Below, one piece after another: positions 1-7,127 of a stretch of 16,709 nt of DNA. The notes beneath the pieces were generated by a model that worked only from the letters and a program-made list of their open reading frames with translations, did no database searches and was not told the origin of the DNA. A program made the position numbers and the translations under genes. How positions within the stretch are numbered: the first letter of the stretch is position 1; the number at the start of each line of letters is the position of its first letter. The DNA is from Chitinophagales bacterium (lineage in GTDB: Bacteria; Bacteroidota; Bacteroidia; Chitinophagales; Chitinophagaceae): the NCBI GenBank assembly GCA_015654495.1, contig JAATGW010000579.1, positions 1-16,709 of the forward strand, read 5' to 3'.

Positions 1-610
1 CACGGAACAAATGAAATGCCACATAGGTTACTACAATGCTGTCGATAAATTGTGAAACAAGTGTACTCACGGTAGCTCTCGCCCAGATCGCTTTCTCTCC
101 TGTGAATTTCTTAATGCCACGAAAAACAAAAGCATCTATCAACTGTCCGATAATGAAAGCCGTAAGTGAACCTACAATGATATTCATGCCCTGACCGAAT
201 ATGGCACTGTAAGCCGCCTGCATATCTGGCACTCCTTCTTTTGAATAGGATCCCAGCCAGAAACTCGTATCCGGCGCAGCTTTTATTGCAAAATAGAAAA
301 TGAAAAATGCAAAAGCAATCAGTGCTGTTGTCAGCAAGGTTAAGAATCGTACCCCTTTTACACCATAATATTCATTTACAATATCGGTCATTACAAAAAT
401 GACAGGCCATGGAAGAACTCCCACGGAAAGGTTGAATGAAAGGTGGTGGGTTCCAAGTAAAGAAAAATCGGCGCGGGTCAATCCCATTGTATCTTCCAGA
501 GAAAATATTTTAACACCGATTATCTCGGCAATGATAGCATTTGCGACAAAAAAAGCGGCCAGAATAATGAATAGCCTCGTGGGCTTGTCTTTAATTATTG
601 CGTGAATCAT
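1..610 (-). CDS. yhhQ: Queuosine precursor transporter, VUT/YhhQ family (3' end outside window)
   Basis: Integral inner-membrane protein expected to import a queuosine precursor (preQ0/preQ1 type), used to modify position 34 of GUN tRNAs. The first 203 residues are present; the C-terminus is cut off by the window edge. The start at 610 gives MIHAIIKDKPTRLF followed by a hydrophobic helix (about residues 12-35). The family signature lies near residues 67-87: LPWPVIFVMTDIVNEYYG, with the conserved TD..NEYYG core. Further hydrophobic stretches are near 89-110, 136-162 and 181-203, and the segment with GQLIDAFVF (155-163) and SQFIDS (186-191) is also typical of the family. It is transcribed away from the YfhO gene, with a palindrome in the shared upstream region. 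No preQ1 riboswitch is visible upstream. The family call is strong; the exact precursor is inferred from family knowledge. Confidence 0.88.
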   Translation of the reverse strand, partial: MIHAIIKDKPTRLFIILAAFFVANAIIAEIIGVKIFSLEDTMGLTRADFSLLGTHHLSFNLSVGVLPWPVIFVMTDIVNEYYGVKGVRFLTLLTTALIAFAFFIFYFAIKAAPDTSFWLGSYSKEGVPDMQAAYSAIFGQGMNIIVGSLTAFIIGQLIDAFVFRGIKKFTGEKAIWARATVSTLVSQFIDSIVVTYVAFHLFR

Positions 611-657
611 TTTGAACGGAGCTTATAATCCTGAATAAGCTAAAATAACTGAATTCA

Positions 658-689
658 ACGTTAAACGTTCAACGTTGAAGGTTTAACGT
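658..689. repeat. 32-bp near-perfect palindrome, AACGTT-rich
   Basis: The left arm 658-673 and right arm 674-689 are reverse complements at 15 of 16 positions; the only mismatch is G667 against G681. Inside it the 12-mer TTCAACGTTGAA is a perfect palindrome. It sits between divergent genes, so it is not a terminator for either; it could be an operator or a dispersed repeat. A related sequence occurs at 6251-6283. Confidence 0.7.
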
Positions 690-711
690 GATCGGATCAG
701 GGAAATAAGCC

Positions 712-719
712 TTAATTTG
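712..719 (+). promoter_or_regulatory. Possible Bacteroidota -7 element for the YfhO gene
   Basis: TTAATTTG matches TAnnTTTG at five of its six fixed positions (second base T instead of A) and lies 11 bases before the ATG at 731. No clear TTTG box at the -33 position was seen, so this is weak. Confidence 0.3.
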
Positions 720-730
720 CCGCTTCTAAA

Positions 731-3235
731 ATGCAAGGCCGCATGAAAAATGTGCGTTTCAAAAATCTTCTTCCCCATATTATCGCTGTTTTTTCTTTTG
801 TAATTGTTGCCGTTATTTTTTGCAGACCAGCTCTTGACGGTAAGGTGCTTCAACAAAGTGATGTTGTACACTGGAAAGGAATGAGTAAGGATATCCAGGA
901 CTACCGTGATACACATGGTGGTGTGGCTCCGCTATGGACAAATAATATGTTCAGTGGAATGCCCGGCTTTCAGATTGCAACAAATAACAATAATTATATT
1001 TCCTACTGGGCGAATGAAGCGTTTTCCCTTTTTATACCTAAACCCTTCCGTTTTTTTATACTAGCCTGTCTGGGCTTTTATTTTCTTGCGATCGTTTTGC
1101 GGGTAAATCCCTGGATTGCCGCATTGGGTGCTATTGGTTATGCCTATGCCTCTTATAGTCCGATACTGGTGGTAACGGGCCATGATACAAAAATGCTTTC
1201 AATGGCCTATGTGCCCGCACTTCTGGGTGGACTGTTTATGATATATGACCGTAAGTACTGGCTGGGAGCGGCATTTACAGCGCTTTTCAGTTCGATCCTG
1301 GTTTATCATAATCACTACCAGATCGTTTACTATTTCCTTTTATTGGCCGGGTGTATGCTGGTGGGAAATTTTATTTATTACCTGAAGCAAAAGGATTTAC
1401 AGCATTTTTTCAGAGCAACAGCCATAGCAGGTGTTGCAGCAATTGTTGGAATACTTACCAATGCGGTAATGTTGTTCACCACCTATGACTATTCTAAAGC
1501 TACAATACGTGGTGGGCAGGCTTCCCTGAATACAGCAGATTCAATAAACATTGCTTTAAAAAAGGGAGGTCTGGATACTGGTTATGCATTTCTTTATGGA
1601 AGCATGGGCAAAGCAGAAAGCATTACACTTTTGGTTCCTGCTGCCTATGGCGGAAGCCCCGCGCCACTTGGAGAAAATTCGAAGCTTGTTGAAACCATGC
1701 AGGAGAAGGGAATTCCGCAACAGTTAATGAATCAGTTGTACGGAACCTTCAGATCTTACTGGGGCGAACAACCGGGGCATTCGGGTTCGGTTTATGTCGG
1801 TGCCATCTTGTTCTTTCTTTTTGTTTTCGGGATGGTTTTTCTTAAAACTCATCATAAGTGGTGGATACTGACTATAACTATTATCGCCTTGCTGATGAGT
1901 TGGGGAAAAAATCTGTCGGGTTTCAACACATTTCTGTTTGAACACCTGCCTATGTACAATAAATTCCGCGCACCCTCTATCATACTTGTTATTCCGCAAC
2001 TTACTTTTCCGTTGGTTGCGGTAATGGTATTGCAAAGATTTATTTTCGGCACTTACGACAAGGCGGAAGCCTGGAAGCAATTACGTTTAGCCGGAATAGT
2101 TATGGCTGGTATTTTTCTGATTGCTGCTTTTATATATGTAAGCTCTGATTATAAAGTGGGTTACGAAAAAGGAATTCAGCAGCAATTATCACAGATGTCT
2201 CCAAATGATCCGGGGCTTGGAAAAGATATAATGGATGCTGTGGTTTCTGACAGAAAAAGTCTTTTTGGGAAGGATTTGTTCAGATCACTTTTTTTTGTTG
2301 CCGCCGCATTTGCGCTTCTCTACTTTTACCTGCGGGGGAAACTGAAGGCTGTTCCTTTAATGGTTATCCTGTTATTGCTGGGCACAATCGACACAATTGG
2401 CATTGCCTCCAGATTCCTTAACAGCGATGTTTTTGTAGAGCCCGAAGATTATGATGGCATATTTCAACCTACTGCTGCTGACCTTGAAATAAAGAAAGAT
2501 CCTGATCCTGATTACAGGGTACTGAACCTGACAGCAGATTTTGCGAATGATGCTATTACTTCCTATCATCATAAATCGATCGGTGGTTATCATGCGGCGA
2601 AACTGAGTATCTACCAGGATCTGCTGGAAAATCAGTTTTCGAAACAGCCTTTGAACCCACGCGTTCTTAATATGCTCAATGCAAAATATATTATCAATTC
2701 CGGCGATAAGGGGCAGCTTATACCTCAGCGAAACCCAGGTGCTCTCGGTAATGCCTGGCTTGTAAAAGATATCCGTTTCGTGCCCACGCCACGTGAAGAG
2801 ATGCTGGCTTTGGATGATTTTAGTCCTGATTCAACCGCTATCGTTCAGGAGATATACAAAAAAGACATTCCCTTTATGCCGGTTCCTGATTCCACTGCAG
2901 GAATCAAACTGATAAAGAATGAAAATGATATTGTTAATTATTCATTTCATTCCGCCAGCAATCAGTTTGCTGTTTTTAGTGAAGTGTTTTATGATCGTGG
3001 CTGGAAAGCCTTTATCGATGGTAAAGAATCGCCGATTGTGAAAACGGATTATGTATTACGCGGACTGGCAGTGCCGGCCGGCAATCACCAGATCAGCTTC
3101 CGTTTTGAACCTGCATCATATACATTGGGTTCCAGGGTTACAACTATAACACAGTTTTTGCTGATCATACTTTTTGTGGCTGGCATTTTGCTTGAAGCCA
3201 GAAAAAACAAATCAGCCGGTGCTTCTAAGATCTGA
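731..3235 (+). CDS. YfhO-family multipass membrane protein
   Basis: An 834-residue polytopic membrane protein of the YfhO family. Hydrophobic segments are seen near residues 15-32, 103-125, 127-150, 160-205, 230-252 and 350-440, near 455-475 and 525-565, and at the extreme C-terminus (about 805-825). The first extracytoplasmic loop has LQQSDVVHWKGM (about 40-51), whose acidic residue occupies the position where GT-C-fold glycosyltransferases carry a catalytic Asp/Glu. The soluble C-terminal region (about 580-800) contains VFSEVFYDRGWKAFIDG, typical of the family. In Firmicutes YfhO proteins are implicated in glycosylating cell-wall polymers; in Bacteroidota the role is not established. Three glycosyltransferase genes follow, which supports a part in surface-glycan decoration. 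The ATG at 731 has an A-rich upstream context; ATG 743 (MKNVRFKN) is an equally plausible start. Confidence 0.85.
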   Translation: MQGRMKNVRFKNLLPHIIAVFSFVIVAVIFCRPALDGKVLQQSDVVHWKGMSKDIQDYRDTHGGVAPLWTNNMFSGMPGFQIATNNNNYISYWANEAFSLFIPKPFRFFILACLGFYFLAIVLRVNPWIAALGAIGYAYASYSPILVVTGHDTKMLSMAYVPALLGGLFMIYDRKYWLGAAFTALFSSILVYHNHYQIVYYFLLLAGCMLVGNFIYYLKQKDLQHFFRATAIAGVAAIVGILTNAVMLFTTYDYSKATIRGGQASLNTADSINIALKKGGLDTGYAFLYGSMGKAESITLLVPAAYGGSPAPLGENSKLVETMQEKGIPQQLMNQLYGTFRSYWGEQPGHSGSVYVGAILFFLFVFGMVFLKTHHKWWILTITIIALLMSWGKNLSGFNTFLFEHLPMYNKFRAPSIILVIPQLTFPLVAVMVLQRFIFGTYDKAEAWKQLRLAGIVMAGIFLIAAFIYVSSDYKVGYEKGIQQQLSQMSPNDPGLGKDIMDAVVSDRKSLFGKDLFRSLFFVAAAFALLYFYLRGKLKAVPLMVILLLLGTIDTIGIASRFLNSDVFVEPEDYDGIFQPTAADLEIKKDPDPDYRVLNLTADFANDAITSYHHKSIGGYHAAKLSIYQDLLENQFSKQPLNPRVLNMLNAKYIINSGDKGQLIPQRNPGALGNAWLVKDIRFVPTPREEMLALDDFSPDSTAIVQEIYKKDIPFMPVPDSTAGIKLIKNENDIVNYSFHSASNQFAVFSEVFYDRGWKAFIDGKESPIVKTDYVLRGLAVPAGNHQISFRFEPASYTLGSRVTTITQFLLIILFVAGILLEARKNKSAGASKI

Positions 3236-3315
3236 CCCGTTTAACTGGCATTAAGAAATGAGCGTTGCGGATCGACATTTTAAGGAAAATTTTCTTCATT
3301 GGTTAACTTGCACAA

Positions 3316-4128
3316 ATGGCAGGTCCGTCGATTAGTGTTATTATGCCGGTATATAACAGTGCTCCCTGGCTCAGGGAAGCCATTGACAGTATACTCGCCC
3401 AGACCTATACCGACTTTGAACTGATAATAATTAATGATGGGTCAACTGACGAAACGGAGGCCATTATTCATGCATATGCTGATTCCCGCATAAAATCTCT
3501 TCTGAATGATAAAAACCGCGGCCTGGCATTTACTTTAAACCGGGGAATCGATGAGGCGATTGCTCCGTTGATTGCGCGAATGGATGGTGATGATATTGCT
3601 GTACCTGAACGTTTCGAAAAACAATTTCGGTTTCTGCAGAAACAACCTAATGTGGCGGTGCTTGCGTCGGTTGTAAGCCTGATAGATGATAAAGGTCAGC
3701 ATATCGGATACTGGAAGGAAGACCGCAACAATACAAGTTTTGAACAGATCCGGGAATTCATGCCTTCAAACAACTGTATCGCCCATCCGAGCATTATGGC
3801 CCGGACTGCTGTGATGAAAGAATTCAGGTATCGTGATGAACAATCGCAGGCGGAGGACTATGATTTATGGTTAAGAATGCTCGCTGCCGGCGAAATATTT
3901 CACAAATTAGCGGAGCCACTGCTTTTTCACCGGATACTGCCAGCTTCGTTTACACGTAACCGCCAGGAGAATGTTTTCTATAAGCTCGCACGTACAAAAT
4001 GGAAATTTGCCAAAGACTCCTGGAAATCAGGTGTGATTAATAGCTTTGTAATACGCACCGCAATTTTTTCTTTTTATGACGCCGTTAAAGGGTCGGGTAA
4101 AGAGTTAAAAAAAACATTCCGTTCATGA
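3316..4128 (+). CDS. Family 2 glycosyltransferase (GT-A fold)
   Basis: A 270-residue cytoplasmic or membrane-associated glycosyltransferase that would transfer a sugar from a nucleotide-sugar donor to a growing glycan. The GT2 signature is complete: SVIMPVYN (7-14) at the start of the Rossmann-like fold, INDGSTD (39-45) binding the nucleotide, ARMDGDDIA (87-95) with the metal-binding DxD at D90-G-D92, and AEDYDLWLRM (about 177-186), where the ED pair supplies the usual catalytic base region. The arginine-rich C-terminus has no clear membrane helix. The gene starts 80 bp after the YfhO gene and its TGA overlaps the ATG of the next glycosyltransferase (ATGA at 4125-4128), so the two are very likely co-translated. 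The donor and acceptor sugars cannot be read from sequence. Confidence 0.92.
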   Translation: MAGPSISVIMPVYNSAPWLREAIDSILAQTYTDFELIIINDGSTDETEAIIHAYADSRIKSLLNDKNRGLAFTLNRGIDEAIAPLIARMDGDDIAVPERFEKQFRFLQKQPNVAVLASVVSLIDDKGQHIGYWKEDRNNTSFEQIREFMPSNNCIAHPSIMARTAVMKEFRYRDEQSQAEDYDLWLRMLAAGEIFHKLAEPLLFHRILPASFTRNRQENVFYKLARTKWKFAKDSWKSGVINSFVIRTAIFSFYDAVKGSGKELKKTFRS

Positions 4129-5336
4129 AAGTTTTCCGGCTGCTTTTACTGAAAAGAAAACTGGAAGATATTATCATCCGGATATTTGTAAAGATCGGTA
4201 ATGATATTGCCCTCAAAAATCCGTTACAGGAAGAATACGATATCTATTTTCTATTCCCCTTTTATCATACTGGCGGTGCCGAAAAAGTGCATGCTTCACT
4301 GGCTTTTGTTTTCCGCGATAAAAAATGCGTAGTCCTGTTTACACGCAAATCACATGATGATGGTTTCAGATCTGCATTTCAGCGAAGTGGCCACCGGATA
4401 CTGGATATTTCAGCTTATACTGATAATAAAAAATCCTATTGGAAAAACCTGCTCTGGCGAGGTGTAATAAGTGCTCATATCAACCGGCAACAAAAAAGAC
4501 CATTAGTTATAAACGGTCAATGTAATTTTGCATATAAGCTTTCTCCCTGGTTGGATAGAACAGTTGCGCAAATAGAGCTGATCCATTCTTTCAATAGTTT
4601 TTCTTCTATCCGTATTCCCTTTATTCCCTTTTACAGGAACACGATAATGATCAGCAACAAAGCAATTTCGGATCATGAAACTCAGTACCGAAAACTCGGA
4701 ATTCCCGAAAAATTCAGAAAAAATATAAGTTATATAGCAAATGGTGTAGAAATCCCTTCTCCGAAGGTTGAAAGAAATTTTACCGGAGAAAAACTGAAAA
4801 TCCTTTATGCCGGCCGCGCAACTCCTGAAAAAAGAGTGGGGCTTGTTGCAAAAATTGCTGTTAGAGCAGGTCAGCAAAACCTGCCGGTAGAATTTGGTTT
4901 TGCGGGCGATATAAAGGCTTATCTGGATGCAACATTGCAAAATGCCGGGGTATTTTATGGGATGCAGACTGATGAAACATCAATGAAAAAACTTTATGCA
5001 GAACATGATGCAGTAATCATTACTTCTTCGGAGGAAGGATTTCCTCTGGTAATTATGGAAGGAATGGCTTACGGTTGTATTATAATTGCGACTCCTGTGG
5101 GAGATATTCCTAATAATCTAAAACAGGGAATAAATGGCTTTATTTTCAGATCAGTAAATGACGAAACTGAAATCATTAATGAAGCGATGCACTATATATC
5201 TATATTGATAAATGAAAAACATGTAAAAAGGATAATGTCGGAAAATAATTATGAACATGCATTGAAGTATTTCAGTTTCGCAGTATTTGAAAAAAAATGG
5301 CGTCAATTGGCTAACGAATTAAATTCAGAAATTTGA
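4125..5336 (+). CDS. Family 4 glycosyltransferase (GT-B fold)
   Basis: A 403-residue retaining glycosyltransferase of the GT4 type. The N-terminal Rossmann domain has YDIYFLFPFYHTGGAEKVH (38-56), containing the GGAEK acceptor-side motif usual in GT4 enzymes. The C-terminal donor domain begins around residue 222 with KILYAGRATPEKRVGLV and includes ITSSEEGFPLVIMEGMAYG (about 300-320), the E-x7-E-type nucleotide-sugar signature, followed by PVGDIP. Length is normal for the family. It overlaps the preceding GT2 gene by 4 bp (ATGA) and the following GT2 gene by 4 bp (TTGA at 5333-5336), the tightest spacing in the window. It probably acts in sequence with its neighbours on one surface glycan. Specificity is unknown. 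Confidence 0.92.
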   Translation: MKVFRLLLLKRKLEDIIIRIFVKIGNDIALKNPLQEEYDIYFLFPFYHTGGAEKVHASLAFVFRDKKCVVLFTRKSHDDGFRSAFQRSGHRILDISAYTDNKKSYWKNLLWRGVISAHINRQQKRPLVINGQCNFAYKLSPWLDRTVAQIELIHSFNSFSSIRIPFIPFYRNTIMISNKAISDHETQYRKLGIPEKFRKNISYIANGVEIPSPKVERNFTGEKLKILYAGRATPEKRVGLVAKIAVRAGQQNLPVEFGFAGDIKAYLDATLQNAGVFYGMQTDETSMKKLYAEHDAVIITSSEEGFPLVIMEGMAYGCIIIATPVGDIPNNLKQGINGFIFRSVNDETEIINEAMHYISILINEKHVKRIMSENNYEHALKYFSFAVFEKKWRQLANELNSEI

Positions 5337-6247
5337 AGCCACTTGCATTTATAATAATAACCTATAACCGGCCAGCCGACATGCTGGCATTGCTGAAGAA
5401 TATCAGCTCGCTGAATTCGGCGATTGAACTGCTTGAAGAAATTGTTGTGATCAACAACGCTTCTCTGGAAGATTATACAATTGTTGAAACCTATATCAAA
5501 GAAAATTCAACTTTACCTGTCAGGTATTATTTTTCTCCCGAGAATCTTGGTGTGGCAGGTGGCAGGAATCTTGCCATCAACCGGAGCAATGCGCCAATTT
5601 TGATTATGTTAGATGATGATGCAGAGATGGGCAATAGTGATTGCCTAATCAATTTGCTTGAAGAAATCAAAAGAGAACCACTAAGCCGGCCTGCAGCGAT
5701 CCTTTCGTTTAAAGTGATTTATTTTTCGAACCATGAAATGCAGGTAAATGCCCTGCCACATAAGGATTTCAGAAAGTACAGCAAACTGTCCTTCTTTCCG
5801 ACTTACTATTATGCCGGCGGTGCACATGCGATAAAACGGGCTTGCCTGGAAAAAACCGGATTATATCCTGAAGATTTTTTCTATGGTATGGAGGAATACG
5901 ACCTCAGTTATCGGTTACTTAATGCCGGGTATGGAATAAATTACTCTGATAAAGTAGTGATGTTGCATAAAGAATCCCCTGAAGGCAGGCAGCCGAAAAA
6001 GGAGAAGCTGGCCATGATGTGGCTCAATAAATCAAAAGTGGCGTGGAAACATTTGCCCATGATTTATTTTTATTCAACTTCGTTTATGTGGTCGTTGGAG
6101 TATCTGAGAAAATCCGGATGGGATTTTCGCGGATTTCTGAACGGCTGGACAAAGATATTCGCCATTCCGGATTCTGAAAAAAGAGCTCCGGTTTCAAAAG
6201 ATACAATGCGATACCTCCGTGAGGTGAATGCGAGACTTTGGTATTAA
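5333..6247 (+). CDS. Family 2 glycosyltransferase, rhamnosyltransferase-like
   Basis: A 304-residue GT-A enzyme. Motifs in order: AFIIITYNRP (5-14), VVINNAS (38-44), NLGVAGGRNLAI (71-82), MLDDDAEM (92-99) with the metal-binding DDD at 94-96, YYYAGGAHAIKR (158-169) and FFYGMEEYDLSYRL (182-195) with the catalytic-region EE pair. This layout, with GxAGGRN and FxxxEExDL, is typical of the WbbL/rhamnosyltransferase-like branch of GT2. The start is unusual: TTG at 5333-5335 overlaps the TGA of the upstream gene, and no ATG or GTG lies upstream before the in-frame TAA at 5312, so translation probably depends on coupling. The C-terminal 60 residues contain an aromatic-rich stretch (about 246-258) that could associate with the membrane. 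Donor sugar is not determinable. Confidence 0.9.
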   Translation: MKPLAFIIITYNRPADMLALLKNISSLNSAIELLEEIVVINNASLEDYTIVETYIKENSTLPVRYYFSPENLGVAGGRNLAINRSNAPILIMLDDDAEMGNSDCLINLLEEIKREPLSRPAAILSFKVIYFSNHEMQVNALPHKDFRKYSKLSFFPTYYYAGGAHAIKRACLEKTGLYPEDFFYGMEEYDLSYRLLNAGYGINYSDKVVMLHKESPEGRQPKKEKLAMMWLNKSKVAWKHLPMIYFYSTSFMWSLEYLRKSGWDFRGFLNGWTKIFAIPDSEKRAPVSKDTMRYLREVNARLWY

Positions 6248-6254
6248 TGACGGC

Positions 6255-6278
6255 TCAACGTTTAAGGTTAAACGCTGA
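6255..6278. terminator. Hairpin at the convergent end of the glycan cassette and mqnA
   Basis: CGTTTAA (6259-6265) and TTAAACG (6268-6274) form a perfect stem around GG, extended by TCA/TGA outside one mismatch (10 of 11 pairs). On the plus strand it is followed by a run of five T at 6282-6286, consistent with a weak terminator for the glycosyltransferase operon. It includes the stop codon and last codons of mqnA. Its sequence resembles the palindrome at 658-689. Confidence 0.45.
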
Positions 6279-7025
6279 AGGTTTTTGCTCATTCATCATT
6301 TCCAGAAAAAGCCTGAGTCCCCTTCTTTTTTCTGCATCCAGGTTATAACTGATAAATTTTCTGTAATAGTCTGAGAGGTTAAAAACCGACTTATTTTCCC
6401 CGATCACCTTATCCAGATTCTCAAGGCCCTTCCTGTTGGCTTCATTGAATGCAGTGATAAATTTTTCACTCAGTGGCTTGTTGCTGATCCATGCCGCAAA
6501 AACAAAGCTGAGTCCTGTATGATCTTTCCATGCCTCACCCAGATCGTAATGTATTGGAGAAATAGTTCTCTGTTCAAGTGCCCTGTCGCCAATAACCAGT
6601 CCACCCGTTGAACCCATAATCTGATGCCGGAATTCTTCGCCTTTAGTATCAACTACTACCGGGTTGAGTTTCCAATAATTTTTAAGCAGGATTCGCGCGA
6701 GAGCAACTGAAGTACGCGATTGATAGTCGAGAAGTATTGTGGATAACTCTTCTATTGGCCTTTCACCGAAAATCGCCACTGACGATACCGGGCCGTCACA
6801 GCCGATACAAAAATCTGAAACCAGGTAATATTCTCTAAGACGGGGAATGATAGCTACGGGTACCAGACCAATATCTATTTCATCATTCATTAACCGGGTC
6901 GCTATCTTCGCCGGATAATCCAATGTGATTTCAGTTTCGCTACTTAATGGCGCGTGATTCAAACCATAGAGCAAGGGCTTGGTATTGAGATAATTTACAG
7001 CGCCGATCCTTATTTTCCTTTCCAA
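6255..7025 (-). CDS. mqnA: Chorismate dehydratase MqnA (futalosine menaquinone pathway)
   Basis: MqnA removes water from chorismate to give 3-enolpyruvoyl-benzoate, the first committed step of the futalosine route to menaquinone. From the TTG at 7025 the protein is 256 residues and begins with ERKIRIGAVNYLNTKPLLYGL, the family's N-terminal substrate-binding signature. DGPVSSVAIFG (about 77-87), LLDYQSRTSVALARILL (about 97-113), GDRALEQR and DLGEAWKDHTGLSFVFAAW are further MqnA hallmarks of the periplasmic-binding-protein-like fold. It lacks the SPCPNDTF start of MqnD. The frame is open back to an ATG at 7115, but those 30 codons do not resemble MqnA and contain a TAAATTTG promoter element (7049-7056), so the TTG start is preferred. 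The gene is divergent from purB; no other mqn gene lies here. Confidence 0.92.
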   Translation of the reverse strand: MERKIRIGAVNYLNTKPLLYGLNHAPLSSETEITLDYPAKIATRLMNDEIDIGLVPVAIIPRLREYYLVSDFCIGCDGPVSSVAIFGERPIEELSTILLDYQSRTSVALARILLKNYWKLNPVVVDTKGEEFRHQIMGSTGGLVIGDRALEQRTISPIHYDLGEAWKDHTGLSFVFAAWISNKPLSEKFITAFNEANRKGLENLDKVIGENKSVFNLSDYYRKFISYNLDAEKRRGLRLFLEMMNEQKPSAFNLKR

Positions 7026-7036
7026 TGCGTTTGCTG

Positions 7037-7044
7037 TATTTTTG
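7037..7044 (+). promoter_or_regulatory. Possible -7 promoter element for purB
   Basis: TATTTTTG is an exact match to TAnnTTTG on the plus strand, about 84 bases before the purB ATG. No clear TTTG -33 box is visible. It lies only 4 bases from the oppositely oriented element assigned to mqnA. Confidence 0.4.
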
Positions 7045-7048
7045 GGCG

Positions 7049-7056
7049 CAAATTTA
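7049..7056 (-). promoter_or_regulatory. Probable -7 promoter element for mqnA
   Basis: The minus strand reads TAAATTTG, an exact match to the Bacteroidota -7 consensus TAnnTTTG, 23 bases before the TTG start at 7025. It lies within the N-terminal extension that would start at 7115, arguing against that extension. No convincing -33 box is seen. Confidence 0.5.
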
Positions 7057-7127
7057 CAGTAATTCAGCGGGAACACACCGGTTCTTTCAAGTCCGGTGGC
7101 AATTCGTGCTAACAACTCGACCTTTTT

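Noticed and set aside
399..605. 68-residue plus-strand ORF
   Set aside because: It lies antisense within the queuosine-precursor transporter, whose motifs and length are clear.
611..730. preQ1 riboswitch upstream of the queuosine-precursor transporter
   Set aside because: I saw no preQ1 aptamer-like pseudoknot pattern; the region is dominated by the palindrome at 658-689.
7026..7115. MqnA start at the ATG at 7115
   Set aside because: The 30 extra residues do not resemble MqnA N-termini and contain an exact -7 promoter element on the coding strand.
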